From: Anastatus disparis
Lineage: Eukaryota > Arthropoda > Insecta > Hymenoptera > Eupelmidae
Assembly (NCBI GenBank): GCA_017163975.1
Contig: JAFFSR010000015.1
Span: 248,001-312,000, forward strand
Reading direction: 5' to 3'
Length of the DNA stretch: 64,000 bases
Below are positions 22,614 through 34,280 of the stretch, piece after piece. Every line of letters begins with the position of its first letter. Position 1 is the stretch's first letter. The position numbers and the translations under genes are program-made. The notes below the pieces were generated by a model, which saw only the letters and a program-made list of their open reading frames with translations, did no database searches and was not told the DNA's origin.

Positions 22614-23649
22614 CACTTTCTTACAGATATTTACAGTTTTTCACATTTACAAAATTTTTCGCCTATATATAAATAAAACGATTATACGTGTGAAAATTTT
22701 TGAAAGTGTGAAAAAGTATTAATAACTGTTAATAAATGTGAATAAATGTGAATAAATGTGAAAAATTACGAATATTTGTAAATAACTATAAATAACAGTA
22801 AATTATTATTATTTACAGTTAATCATTATTATTATCTATTCGTAACAATTATTAACTGTTATCAACTGTTATTTACTGTTATTAATGTCTTAGTTGCGGT
22901 AGTTTATTATAGTTATTAACAGTTATTCACATTTTTTCACATTTATACACAGTTATTAATAGTTATTCACAGAAATTATTTCCATATGGGATGGAGAGAC
23001 AAAGACAAAATTAGGTTCAAGTAACAACCGCTACTTGAGTTAGGTCTATGAATAGGAGCCTAAGATCGTCTATGATAATAAAAATTTATATGGTTGGAAT
23101 ATATATTCAGAAAAGATTAAATTACAAATATTATTTTCTTCATTAAGAAATAATAAGTCGATTAAAAAAAAATTTTTTCGCATTTATTTTTAGTCTATTT
23201 TCAATTATAATAAATTTTATTAAAAACGGAGCAATTTATTTTAACGTATTTTAACAATGGAAATAATACTTTTAATTTATTTAGAAATAATACTTTTAAT
23301 CATGTTTAAAAGTATTATGAAAATAATTTCAATATATAAAATTCATAGTAAAGGATTAAATATCTTCATCTTACCTGACAGAATTAAAATATTGGCTCTC
23401 GAATATTCGCTTTTGTGACTCGAAGGATTACAGTGACGTTGACAGTGGTGATTTTTAACGAAGTGAAATCCGTTATTATCAAAGTCCTCACAATCGTCTG
23501 GCACAAAAGACACAAGAGTATCTTTTTTTGTACTTTTCTAATACATCGGCTTTGTTCCAGATGCTTCTCGGGATTGCGCACGTTGTATTCGCAAAATTTA
23601 TATGTACACAGTGGAAAAAAAATTGTAATTTTAACACACATAAGTGTTA

Positions 23650-24101
23650 CAGATGAAACACAAATTTTTTTGTGTTAAAATCTACAAATTTTTTTTGTGT
23701 AATTTTCGAAGTTAAAACTTTAACATAAAAATCCATGAATAATACAAAATTTTGAGTAATAAAATTTGTGAATTTTACAAATTTATTTGTGATAAAATAT
23801 AATGACTGAAATGATGATTAGATATTAAATAATGACTTTCTCATATTTCTTTCTGTTAATATATTAAAAAAAAAGAGAGAGATAAAGAAATATAAGAAAA
23901 AGGATAAAATGATGGATGTTGGCGTGGATCAATAAGATCATAAACAAACTAAACAGCAACCGATTGATAGAAGCACCACTGCACGTTACATGTGCTTTGT
24001 TCACAAACACACTTACGGGTTCCGTCGCTGATTAGCATCACAAATAGCGTAGATATAGCGACGTTAAAGAAGAAAAAAAAAATATACAAATTTTTGGACT
24101 T
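23650..24101. other. Loop region, AT-rich
   Basis: Several words of the form acaaatttttttgtgt occur at 23,655-23,790 and recur at 24,680-24,840, so the two patches may be one repeat split by later insertions. No gene seen. Confidence 0.4.
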
Positions 24102-24537
24102 ACAAGGAGAGTCCATGACATTTGAGTCTCAGATTTTCTTCTAACTTTGAGATATTTTTTCTTAAATAAAATTATGAAAAAAGCCTTATTCCTAAGGTGC
24201 AACTCTCGATTTTTGACGAGTTATCAGCAGATATGTCTAAATTTTTAAAAAGTTCCATTTTTTTATGGTTATACATTTTTTGAAGTTCTTATTCTAGAAA
24301 ACTTTTATTTTATCACGTGAGATCTCATATGAGTTCTCATATGAGATCTTGTTTCATTTTCAATCGTGAGAACTCACGTGAGATCTCATGTCATTTTTTT
24401 CAGTAGGGAACTGCTGATAACTTGGCAAAAATCGAGAGTTGCACCTTAGGAATAAGGCTTTTTTCATAATTTTATATAAGAAAAAATATCTCAATGTCAG
24501 GAGAAAATCCGAGACCCAAATGTCATGGAATCCTTGT
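24102..24537. mobile_element. ACAAGGA-ended foldback carrying a gagatctc core
   Basis: Arms of about 130 bases: acaaggagagtccatgacat and, further in, aaaaagccttattcctaagg and gtgcaactctcgatttttga pair with 24,410-24,537. In the centre lies a copy of the palindromic gagatctcatatgagttctc repeat (24,310-24,410) ending in ttcagtaggga, apparently inserted in the loop. Confidence 0.7.
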
Positions 24538-24854
24538 TAGCAGAAATTAATATTTACAAACTAAAATTTACCTTGCATTTAAGGCCTTTTTATTGCATAA
24601 AATAACAACAATGCTAATATTTAATTATTAAAAGTATAAGATTATTTGAATAACTAGGTACACACATGTTTGTAAAAATAACAAACTCCGTGTGTTAATT
24701 CTACAAAAATTTTTGTGTTGATTTTAAAAGTACACAGAAATTTTTAAATTACAAAAACTTTTATGTTGATTTTACAAATATGTTTGTAAAATTTCAACAC
24801 AAAAATTTTTGTACAAAAAAAAATTTGACGAATTACACTAAATTTTTTACTGTG

Positions 24855-24944
24855 TATATGCATATATATATATATATATATATATCGCGAGCATTTGGAA
24901 CGAAGCCCATGTATTACTAATGTATTTTATATATAACTATAATC

Positions 24945-24986
<42 letters not shown>
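24855..24986. repeat. Two (ta)n microsatellites
   Basis: Tracts of alternating T and A at about 24,860-24,886 and 24,948-24,986. The second directly adjoins the solo LTR and includes its target duplication. Confidence 0.9.
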
Positions 24987-24988
<2 letters not shown>

Positions 24989-24991
<3 letters not shown>

Positions 24992-26198
24992 AACGAGGAT
25001 AGCAAATTATACATATACCGTATGTCAGTATACTTCTGTCTCTCTCCTCGTTGTGAGTCGCACAGCATATTGTAAGCTTTTATGCTTACATTATGTGTAT
25101 AAGAGTGAGACAGAGAGTGGATATTTCATCGTCTTGCGTGGCTGACGGTTAGTGAAGGCGCGCGCAAGACATGACGAAGAGACTTAGGCAAGAGAGAATA
25201 GCGAACGGGTCGTTTTTAACAAGGCAGAAAGGATTTAGCAACCATATTGTGCGTTGTGCGAGCTCGTGCTTTGGATAGTTTTCCGTTCTTTAGATAGAAG
25301 CATTTTGGCTGATGTAATTAATTCGTGTGACTCTGCTTCGAATATTGGCTTGTTAAGAGACATTGAAAAGCAGATCTTCTTGCTAATATAATCGTCGTGT
25401 CGTGTACAAGAACCAAGTGGGTTCGCCGTAAATCTGCAGAGAGATCGGAGCGTCCTTGTAACGAGAGCTACGATAGCCTTGAGCTACACTGCATATCTTC
25501 GGTGCCGCTTTTGTTGAATCATCGATTCGTCTGTGTTAGAGAGGATCGTCGGAAAATCTTCGTGTTCAACGACCGATAGAAAAATGTAAGTCTGCAGACT
25601 ATCGTATTGCGTTTTATTATTGAATACGTGTATGCGATATATGTAAAAATATCGAGACCGTCGTGTGCGCCGCGTCATATAGAATAGGGTAGCTTAAATT
25701 AACTTTTGTTTCTTTTCGTGAGATTTACTAAATTTTGTATCTAATAACTATCATTATAAACTTATTTTGGTGTACTGAATTTGTTTGTCATTTTGAATAA
25801 ATTAAAGTAAAATTGAAGTTATTTTGAATTGTTACATAATATTATTTCTCACTGATTAAAATCGTGTTTTGTCTTTATATGTTAAACTTAATACACTTGC
25901 TTTCTTTTGATCTACTATATTTAACAGAGTCTTAAGGTACACGCCGTGGGTTTCGTCGTACCAGACGTCCGGGAGGCAGAATTTCTAAGCGAAGTTCTGC
26001 AATAGTATTAAATATTGCTTAACTGATTTCCATGGTATGAAAAAGACAGTCATAGTCGATCAGTGACGATGTACGAGGCTGATCGTCTCTAAATCGAAAA
26101 TCGGTTATTTAACGGTGAGTGCGTATGTACTTGAAGTAAGTACATATGAAACCCACAAATATATTTGATTAGTTGATTTAAATATATTCCCCGTTACA
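24989..26198 (+). mobile_element. Solo LTR of a Gypsy-type retrotransposon
   Basis: Starts tgtaacgaggatagc and ends cccgttaca, so it has TG..CA ends. The four bases atgt occur on both sides (24,985-24,988 and 26,199-26,202), a target duplication of the Ty3/Gypsy length. Nothing retroviral lies inside, and it is 1,210 bp, a fitting LTR length. It is much richer in GC than its surroundings, as is the LTR at 47,716. The shared terminal words tgtaac and gttaca suggest relatedness. Formed by recombination between two LTRs. Orientation cannot be fixed; + is nominal. Confidence 0.85.
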
Positions 26199-26418
26199 AT
26201 GTATGTATTTATTGCATCGTATGGATGCGTTCACAGATTTTTCATTGTCTTGCTTAGGAAATCACGTTCGCATACAAATGGCTGTGTTAAACACGCTTTT
26301 TGAAGTTGCGAACCAGTAATGCTTAGTATGTTGCTGTGTCCGAAAATCTACTGCACATACTGGGGGTTTCTTTATAGATAAGCTGTATTGACCAATCAGA
26401 AAGTTTTTTTAGAGCTAT

Positions 26419-26688
26419 TTGACGCGTTATAAATTTTGTGAATACGGCGTGCGCAACCCCGAGAAGCATTTGGAACAAAGCCAATGTATAAGAAGAGTAC
26501 GAAAAAAAGATACTCTTGTGCCTTTTGTGTCAGACGATTGTGAGGACTTTGATAATAACGGATTTCGCTTCGTTAAAAATCGACGATGTCAACTTCACTG
26601 TAATCCTTCGAGTCGCAAAGGCGAATATTCGAGAGCCTACATTTTATTTCTTGCAGGTAAGATAAAAATATTTAATCTTTTACTATGA
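26419..26688 (+). CDS. Exon-like ORF with a Cys/His motif, repeated in the left arm
   Basis: An 89-codon frame with FCEYGVRNPEKHLEQSQC near its start (Cys...His...Cys spacing that could bind zinc) and DDCEDFDNNGF further on. A donor-like aggtaag follows ttcttgc at about 26,655, so the coding part may end there. The left arm has the corresponding sequence on the minus strand (23,384-23,620) with one base fewer, which shifts the frame, and several residue changes. This may be an exon of an old transposon-borne gene. I do not recognise the protein. Confidence 0.35.
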   Translation: MTRYKFCEYGVRNPEKHLEQSQCIRRVRKKDTLVPFVSDDCEDFDNNGFRFVKNRRCQLHCNPSSRKGEYSRAYILFLAGKIKIFNLLL

Positions 26689-27469
26689 ATTTTATAAACT
26701 GAAATTATTTTCATTATTTGAATAAGATTAAAAGTATTATTTTCATTGTTAAAATATGTTAGAATAAATTGCTCCGTTTTTAATAAAATTTATTATGATT
26801 GAAAATAGATTAAAAAATAAATAAGTAAAAATTTTTTTTCAATAAACTTATTATTTCTTAATGAAGAAAATGATATTTGTTATTTAATCTATTTTGAATA
26901 TATATTCAAACCATATAAATTTTTATTATCATAGACGATCTTAGACTCCTATTCATATACCTAACTCGAGTAGCGGTTGTTATTTGAACCTAATTCTGTC
27001 TTTGCCGCTTCATGATGAAAATAAATGATGGATGATAAAACCGTTACTTGAGATCTAATAGCTATACTAGAAAAAAAATTTCTTTGTAACGAAAAAAACT
27101 TTATTGTATCGAATAGATTCTTTCTGGCAATAGGTGAAATACTTTTTGTATCAATATCATTTATTCCGTCAGTGAAAATAACATTTTTAAATATCAATAA
27201 AATATTGCTCAATATATATAAGATATTTTTTAAACTTACAAATATCTCATACTGGAAATTATTTATTTTATTTTAAATTAATATTTCGTAATAAAAATAA
27301 AATTTTTTTCCTCCAATAAAATATTTTTATGCATCTAAAAAATATTTCAAATTAATTAATTTCTTCGTATCAAATATTTGCCAGGGGGAATTTTTAATTG
27401 GTCCTTTCTGGTTTCCTAGTTCTATTTCACAGAGAAAAATTCAGAAAAATATTTCCAAAATTTTTCCGG

Positions 27470-27541
27470 GGATTAAACTCCGGTCTATTACAGCATGAGT
27501 CAAGAGCGTTAGCCCTTGCGCTACCACCGATTCTACTTATA
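27470..27541 (-). other. tRNA-like (SINE-like) sequence, right arm
   Basis: Inverted counterpart of 18,421-18,492; read on the minus strand it contains gtagcgcaagggctaacgct and gagtttaatcccc. Same comments apply. Confidence 0.45.
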
Positions 27542-28656
27542 GGTATGAACTTATTTTAAATAAATGAGAATCGGAAGAGTGTAAATATGTATAAATTTAA
27601 AGAACAATCCAAAAATCATCCCTACTGTAAATATTGTATGAACTCTCATGCCAGATCTCATATGAAATCGCCTATGAAATCTCAAATATATTCGTTGAAT
27701 TTCGAAAATAAAATAAATATATGTGAGGTCTCATGTCAAATCGCACATATATTTATTTTATTTTAAAAATTTAACGAAAATACATTCGATTTCATATGTC
27801 ATCTCATAGGCGATTTTATGTGACATCTCATATACAATCTCGTGTGCGATCTCATATGTGATCTCACATGGGATCTCTTATATATTTTATTCAATTTAAA
27901 AAATTTGAAAAAGATATTTATTACTTTTTTATTTTTTCGGGCTTGTTCTTTAAATTTTGACATTAGCTATATTAATACCATTCTCTTAGTTAATAATAAA
28001 AAAATCCTTTAGAGCTGTAATTTTTTTATGAACTTAGATCGCTAATTAGAGTTCAAAATTAACAAACCTAACCTCAAAATACTATAAATTGAAAACTTGT
28101 ATATAACTTTTCGAATATAAGATTTCGGTAGATTTCTTTAGTTGTATGCACTCAAGTTGAATCCTACTCCTTTTTTTCTTGTAGTGAAAAAACCCAATTA
28201 AATTCCCCATTTACTCATAAAGTTGAATGACAAATATTATCAGAAAAGGGAGCTTCATTATGTTCTCAGTGTATTTAATTACAATAAATACGTATTCAAA
28301 TACAGAACATCATCATATCCGATAAATTTAGTGGAGCCATTCCTCCTCACTAGTTAGCATTCCTTATTTTAGCCACTTCATTTAATTTGCATTGTATTCC
28401 ATGGCGTCACTTTCCACTTCAGATCATCTTCCGACTAACTTTATTGATCGAAAATAGCTAAAAAAGATATTTTGTTTTTATTTATTTTTTGCGGCTTATT
28501 CTTTGAATTTGGACAAATTTACGCGCTTTCGCTTCTCATTTGTTAAAATAAATAGATATTTACAAGTGAAAAAATGTTGATATATGTTTTTATCAAAAAT
28601 AAACGATATTACTTATTTAGCTACTTTCGATAAGTAAAAAAGGTCTAAACCTCATC

Positions 28657-29371
28657 TTCAAGAGTAAGCTGGTGCAAATGTGGTTACCGACCGAGAATTT
28701 GTTATCGAGCGCAATTTTTCATACATACATGATTGTATAATAGATTTTTTTTCATAATATTCATCTTATTTTAAGAGTCGCTGTCCTTGTCTAATTGAGA
28801 TTTTGTTATTTACTCAAATATCAATCGGTGTATCTGCAAATTAAAGGTTAAGCGCAATAGATATTATTATTACAAATATGTATGTACAAGAAAAAAAATC
28901 TACCGCTTTGTTTTTGAGAAAAGTAAGGAACGCGAAAATATTATAAACTAAACTTTTACTTCGGCATTCCTTACTTTTCTCAAAAACAAAGCGGTAGAAT
29001 TTTTTTTTCTTGTGCATAGATGTTCATAATAATAATATCTATTGCACTCAAACTTTAATTTAAAGATACACTAACTAATACTTAAGTGAATAACGAAAAA
29101 CTTAATTGTTACTCGGTCGGTATCAGATTCTACGCCGGCCTGATCTTAAGCAAAAAGTAAGTAACCGTACTTACAGTTTAATAAAGAGTTGTAGTATAAA
29201 ATTTTTTAATTTTCAAAATTTTCTTCAATTATTTTGGTGAGTGCAATAGAGAAATAAATTTCGTAAATGTGTTTAAAATTTTAATTTATTCCATTACGTT
29301 TAGTAGGAGAAAATTAAACAACGGATGTTCAATTCTCGGTCGGTATCAAATCTGCTCCGACTTGCTCTTGA
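28657..29371. mobile_element. Older foldback with worn TTAA ends, split by a younger one
   Basis: Ends are cttcaagagtaagctgg and gacttgctcttga; both flanks are one base off TTAA. Internal accgaccgagaattt pairs with aattctcggtcggt. The left arm of the giant repeat lacks this insertion near 12,505, giving an empty-site comparison. A related copy is at 42,141-42,450. A TTAA element sits within it (28,771-29,149). Confidence 0.6.
28771..29149. mobile_element. TTAA foldback MITE, family C (TGTCCTTGTCTAATT)
   Basis: TTAA at 28,771 and 29,146. The inner arms pair closely, including tctaccgctttgtttttgag and its complement around a short centre. Same family as 45,450-45,842. Confidence 0.75.
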
Positions 29372-29754
29372 CGAATAGCATAATAATAAGAGTATTTATC
29401 ATTTTATTTCTAATGTTTTGACTTAAATTGCATGTAAATATAATTCTTTTTATGAAAACTTTGTGAATAGTCTGTATGAATATGATTATTTATTATGGTT
29501 TGAAATGATATTCGAGCACGATTTTAAAATTTTTCAGATTACGGTAGATTTACGACTAAATTAGGAAAACAAGCAATAAGATTGCGATTATACTTTAAAA
29601 TAAAAATAAAATCAATAATTCTTGAGTTAGAATAACCTATATTATTTAAATCTGTAAGACGCTATTGTAAATGATATGTAAAAGTAATTTATTAATATAA
29701 TAAAAAAAAGATATTAAGTACTAAGTCACTGTCAGTTCATTGAAGGTACGTAAG

Positions 29755-29856
29755 ATCTCACGTGAGATCTCATATGAGTTCTCATATGAGATCTCGTTTC
29801 ATTTTCAATCGTGAGATCTCATGTGAGATCTAATGTCATTGTTTTCAGTATGGTAT
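29755..29856. repeat. Palindromic GAGATCTC repeat, right copy
   Basis: A run of gatctcacgtgagatctcat and related self-complementary words, then gtttcattttcaatcgtgag, ending in cagta. Nearly the same as 24,310-24,410 and the inverse of 11,262-11,330. Confidence 0.8.
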
Positions 29857-29928
29857 TCTAATTTAATTTATTTTTCGATTAATTTTTTTATTGTTTAACA
29901 TATTATTTTAATCCAAATTTTTTTTTAT

Positions 29929-30231
29929 TTACTTTGGTTCCAAATAGGATTTTCTTACCCGGTTAGCATGAACTTCCTTAGTTTTATGATTATTTATTTT
30001 TATTTTAAAATTAAATTTATCATTAAAAACATCTGTGACCAGATATGGTCCTTCATATTGGTCAGCTTGTTTATACTGTTTGCCCCTTTTCAATAGCCAA
30101 ACACTATCATCTATAGGAGTATATCTATAATTGTTATAGGTTGCGTAGTTTTTGTAAAGCTCTTTTTCCTTTTTGATCAAGTACTGCAGTCGTAATTGTG
30201 ACTTTAATTTTTCTAGCCTTAAGGTTTGCAA
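29929..30231 (-). pseudogene. Integrase C-terminal tail of the gag-pro element
   Basis: A 100-codon frame ending at 29,929. The part with DDSVWLLKRGKQYKQADQY and EGPYLVTDVF, then VHANRVRKSYL, matches the small beta-barrel tail of Gypsy integrases, which contacts DNA. Upstream in the same direction is Lys/Glu-rich sequence with no integrase catalytic core. Confidence 0.65.
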
Positions 30232-32703
30232 GTCTTGCGTCCTGCTTATTTCAAATTTTTCTTCTTGGATTTTGTCATAGGATAATATGTCAAAAGACTT
30301 ATTAGTAAGTCTTAGATACTCATTTTTTAAATCATCGAAACCATACTTATAATATTTATTTTTGTCATATTCATTTTCCTCTCGAGCATATTTATTATAA
30401 TAGTCGTCAGGTTCGCATTCTTTACGTAAAAATCCTTTAGTCCCTCTATTTTTCGTTTACAAGTTTATTCCTTCCTGCTTGTTCTTTTGAAATATCTCAT
30501 ATTCTTTTCTTATCTCAGACTTCTATCTACTTCGTCTCTCTGAGTCATTATAACTTCCATCTTTTCGTTCAATGACGCATTCTCTTCATAACCTCCTTCT
30601 TGCTCTGTATCAATATCGAGCTCTTTTAATGGCATATTTTTCTTTTTAATATGAATGTTTCTTCTATGTTTATCGTTATACGTTCCAACTATTTTCATTG
30701 CTTCATTAACATTATTTTCACACTCCTCTCTTGAGGTACTTTCATAAGTAATATTTTATTCGTCGTAATACTCCCTTTTATCCCCAACTTTGGGATTTCT
30801 CCAATAGAAAGCATTATTCTTTCTATTATTTTTAACATCATTAAATACTTCTTTTTTATTCAATACATGATTTTTATTTTCATCATGGTGAGAGATTTCC
30901 TCTTCACCTTCAACAATATATATTCCTTTGAAGTTACGAAAAGAAACATTCATTTTTCGTTTTATACTCATAACTGCTATAATAATTTTTATAGTCCACG
31001 TCATTATATAGTTCATCTTGATTTTCAGAGATAACTTTATCAATTTTTTCTTCATCTTTTTTTTCAGTAACTATTTCATTTATTTTAAATTTTTCATTTT
31101 TTTTCAAACAATGTATTTTTTTTCCAACGTACTTTTATTAACATGATCCTTGCAGCCTTCAATATTATTTTCATGAACAACATTTATTTTACTTTTTTCG
31201 GTATTCCTCTCATTAACTACTTCATTTATTTTCATATAATTCACATAATTCTTATTCTTCAATAATTTATTTGAATTATTAAAAAAAACTTTACGGACAT
31301 GTCCTTCTTTGGCTTTCTCCATCTTTCTATATATCATAACTCCTTTATTTTGTTCAATAATTTCATCATCTTCATTAAATACTTTATTTATTTTAACATA
31401 GTTTCTATTTTTGTTTTTTTTTATTAACTCATTTTCATTTTTCAATATAACATTATCGGCGTGCCCATCATTGGCTCTGTCTTTCTTTATATCAACAATA
31501 TCTTTTTCTATATTTTCATTATTTTCATGTAATTCATCTTTTATATTTCTATAATTCACATGATTACCTTTTTCAATACTTCTTTTTCATCATTTAAAAT
31601 AACATCATTGGCATGCCCATCATTGGTTTTGCCCTTCTTTATATCAACAATATTTTCCTTATTTTCATAAAATATATCATTTATTTTTATATAATTCACA
31701 TATTTACCTCTTTTCAATAATTAATCTTCATCATTTAAAATAACATCATTGGCATGCCCATCGTTGGCTTTGCCATTTACACAATTATTAGTTTCTTCTT
31801 CTTCATCATAACATAATTCTTGAATATTTACAGCATTTCTCTGATTATTTTCATTTTCTTCTAATGTATTATCTCGTTTTATTTTTGTAACCTTCCTCAT
31901 TAATTTCTTGTTTGTTTCTTTATTTGTCTTCGGTTTTTTTATCATGATTAACTCGTCATTAAACGTCACTGCTCTTCTCTTTTCTTCTTTTTTTAGGTTC
32001 TTTTCTAATATTTGATTTCGCTGGTATCTTATTGTTTTTCTCACTTACTTCTTTCTGACCTTTGTTTATTTTTTCTTTCATCGCTTCTATGAATAAATTT
32101 ATTTTATTTAACTCTTTATTTATTATTATGTTACTCTCCTTGTTTTGACTTAAACTTAGTAGATTTAATTTTCTACTCATCTTTTCAATGTCATTGATGA
32201 TATGAATTGGGTCTCGCGATTCTTTGATCCTTGAATCGGATGCTTCTTGCTGTACATGTCTTATTCCTGGTTCTCCTTGCTCGACCTTATCAAAATCTTC
32301 GTCGTGTCATTGCTTATATCTTTCTTTAAATTCTTCTTGTATACTATCGCCGCTTTCTGAAACGGTTTTGTGTTTCTCCAAATTAAATTCGTCATAACTG
32401 GCATTTATATTTCCACCCGTAGTTTCTATATTTCCAATAGTTGATAAGAATCTGTCATATTCTTCTTCTTCCTCCGTTGTAAAATCTACTGCTTGGTTTT
32501 CTTTGCGTTTGTTAGTTTTTTGTTTATGGCTCTTATTCCTAGCAAACGTAAAATATTCCTCTGTCGGTGAATAATTTTCTTTATTCTCATTATTTATTAT
32601 TTTTGTCTCATCTGAGGCACTCTTCCGTGCTCTTTCAAAAGGTATCACATTACCTTCATATTCTAAGTTATTTGTAAAATAATAGATTTTTGCTTTTGTT
32701 CGC
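30232..32703 (-). pseudogene. Lys/Asn/Glu-rich repeat region between protease and integrase tail
   Basis: A set of frames broken by stops (32,307-32,648; 31,959-32,180; 31,721-32,044; 31,104-31,559; 30,756-31,055; 30,510-30,698). The peptides are dominated by Lys, Asn, Glu and Asp. A module containing NDGHANDVIL-type words recurs at about 31,449, 31,610 and 31,752, steps of about 140-160 bases. No reverse transcriptase motif (YxDD type) is visible. This looks like expansion of a disordered charged segment, followed by decay. Confidence 0.55.
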
Positions 32704-33006
32704 CTAAAAAAAATCGGTGCCCAAAATTACTGCTTCATTTATGGGAAACTCGTCGTCTACTGAATAAAATTCAATTTCTCTATTTTCCAAATTTACAATG
32801 ATTTTTCCTACGGTTTCTAAATAATAAGGCGTAATGTCTTTTAATCTTATCGGTTCTTGCATATCAATATGAATATAGGGAGATACTTCGGATTTCTTTA
32901 CTAGACTTTCAGAGGCTCCAGTATCTAACATGAACTCAACAGGCCTTTTACATTCTCCTACATCTACTCTTATAATTGGTGCTTCACTTGCCTGATTCAA
33001 GTTCAC
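32704..33006 (-). CDS. Retroviral-type aspartic protease domain
   Basis: A 100-codon frame containing EFMLDTGASESLVKK, the DTG(A) active site followed by the Ser/Leu-Val pattern, and ending in VILGTDFF, the conserved ILG block of retropepsins. It would cleave the Gag polyprotein as a homodimer. No stop breaks the domain; it probably joins Gag by the same frame or a frameshift across 33,007-33,239. Confidence 0.8.
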   Translation of the reverse strand: MNLNQASEAPIIRVDVGECKRPVEFMLDTGASESLVKKSEVSPYIHIDMQEPIRLKDITPYYLETVGKIIVNLENREIEFYSVDDEFPINEAVILGTDFF

Positions 33007-33149
33007 TGTTTCGATGCGCGCGGGCCGTCGCTCGCTGCCTGTGACGTAGTCGGGCGCGTGCCGGCCGTTATCTCTCTCTCCTCGCCCACTTGAGAGAGAT
33101 TCAAACCGTTTCCCTGCGACTCTTGTCCTAAACGCGTGTCTTGTTGTAA

Positions 33150-34280
33150 TTTAAAACACTGATGGCAAGTATGGCCTGGTTTACCACAGTAATAACATAT
33201 TAAATTTGAAAAATAATTTGTATTTCGAATTGGCGAATTTTACGGGCCTCTCCTCGCAAAATCATCATTATTCTGATTGTTACTGCTGTTATTTCCAAAA
33301 TTTGCAGCATAGTTATTTCGCCCTCTATTTTGATTTTCGTAGTTATTTTTTCTAGTTTTCCTATACACAGCGTTCATCCCTAAATGTCGGCCTGGGGCGT
33401 TGGTTACGTTTTCTCTAACTCTTGGTAAAAATTCTGTCCTTCGATTTACCTCAGCGTTCCAGCCCCCAAAGGTAACATTAGGTCTTTGAATGTTAGAAAA
33501 ATTTCGCCCTCTCTGCCATTGTTTTGGCTGAAAATTATTATTAGGTTGCGAAAATGAGTTTACACTTCCCATCTGGCGGGCCAATAATAAGCAATTTATT
33601 GCTGGGTGTCTCCTTTTATTGCAAAAGGAACAAATTATTATATTGGTCTTTGTTTCGACAATGTTTACGCAGCGTGCGTCCTTAAAAAAATGGCCTCTTT
33701 TATTTTCCTCTCTACGCACCTCTCCTTCCTTTTGCATACTATTTGCAAATTCCCGCTCAATCTCTATGGCATTTTTCCTAGCTTCTTCTAAACTTACAGG
33801 AGTACCTATGCGAGCCCGTATTCCCCAGTGCATCCCTCTTAGGAAATACTTTACGCAATCTTTTTCTAATTCTTGTTTAAAATCGTTTATATCATTTACT
33901 CGCTTTTCTTTTCTTGCAGTGAATAGTATTTCTTTTTCAATTTCGCGTAACCGATTTGAAAAGACAATCACGTTTTCACCTTTCTTTTGCTTGATTTTTG
34001 CTAAATATCCTGTCCACTCGTGATAAGTTTTTGCTGATCCAAAAATATTTTCCAAATATTCTACAACTTCCATTAAATTTTTGAAGCTGCGTCCCCTTAC
34101 GCAATTTAAAGCATCTCCATATAGTTTAATTCTAATTAATTTAGCTAATTCTCCTTCTACATGGCTGGGTAAAATCACTTGTGCTTCCATACACCCGTCC
34201 AAAAATTCAGAAATAGAAATATTTTTGTCATTGAAACGCGGAATGACATCAAGGGATTCCTTTAAGGATAAACCACGAAT
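33150..34280 (-). CDS. Gag (capsid and two zinc knuckles) of the gag-pro element
   Basis: The 320-codon frame 33,240-34,202 extends upstream in the same frame to about 34,280 (ESLDVIPRFNDKNIS), where a TAG stops it, so the true N-terminus is lost or shifted. The capsid region contains LAKLIRIKLYGDALNCV and IFGSAKTYHEWTGYLAKIKQ, typical of Ty3/Gypsy Gag. A CCHC zinc knuckle (CSFCNKRRHPAINC) follows, then an Asn/Arg-rich RNA-binding tail. A second CCHC (CYYCGKPGHTCHQC) is coded at 33,160-33,205, beyond the frame's stop. Gag assembles the particle and binds RNA. Confidence 0.8.

Larger units (their letters stand above)
21197..22990. mobile_element. CCCATATG-ended element with gttattcacattt repeats, nested hosts
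   Basis: Starts cccatatgaaaatgattttt and ends with the complement of cccatatggaaataatttct, an inverted pair with few differences. The interior at both sides is made of attattaacagttattcaca-like words in opposite orientation. It sits inside the left arm of the giant inverted repeat and is itself split by two TTAA elements (21,540-21,928 and 21,925-22,613). A related fragment begins at about 37,190. Confidence 0.65.
12100..23640. repeat. Left arm of a giant imperfect inverted repeat
   Basis: Four segments match the right arm (26,400-29,749) in reverse complement and in the mirrored order: 12,100-13,125 (gacagtgacttagcactta pairs with the segment ending about 29,745); 17,893-18,583 (starting at tagctaatgtcaaaatttg, pairs with 27,392-27,970); 20,828-21,197 (pairs with 27,030-27,375); 22,990-23,610 (pairs with 26,423-27,015). 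Between them lie insertions that the right arm lacks: the 47-bp and 153-bp repeat block, TTAA foldbacks, and about 2.2 kb at 18,584-20,827. Confidence 0.75.
26400..29749. repeat. Right arm of the giant inverted repeat
   Basis: Reverse complement of the left-arm segments in mirrored order. Landmarks: gcatttggaacaaagccaat (26,466) against 23,540-23,570; the tatttttatcatagacgatc region (26,920) against 23,060; a gagatc/catatg array (27,640-27,890) against 18,000-18,310; gtcactgtcagttcattgaa (29,724) against 12,115. By-eye identity is roughly 80-90 percent. It carries one insertion of its own (28,657-29,371). Confidence 0.75.

Noticed and set aside
25397..25579. 60-codon frame inside the solo LTR
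   Set aside because: It lies wholly inside an LTR and shows no family features.
33619..34023. 134-codon plus-strand frame opposite gag
   Set aside because: Shadow of the Gag frame on the other strand.
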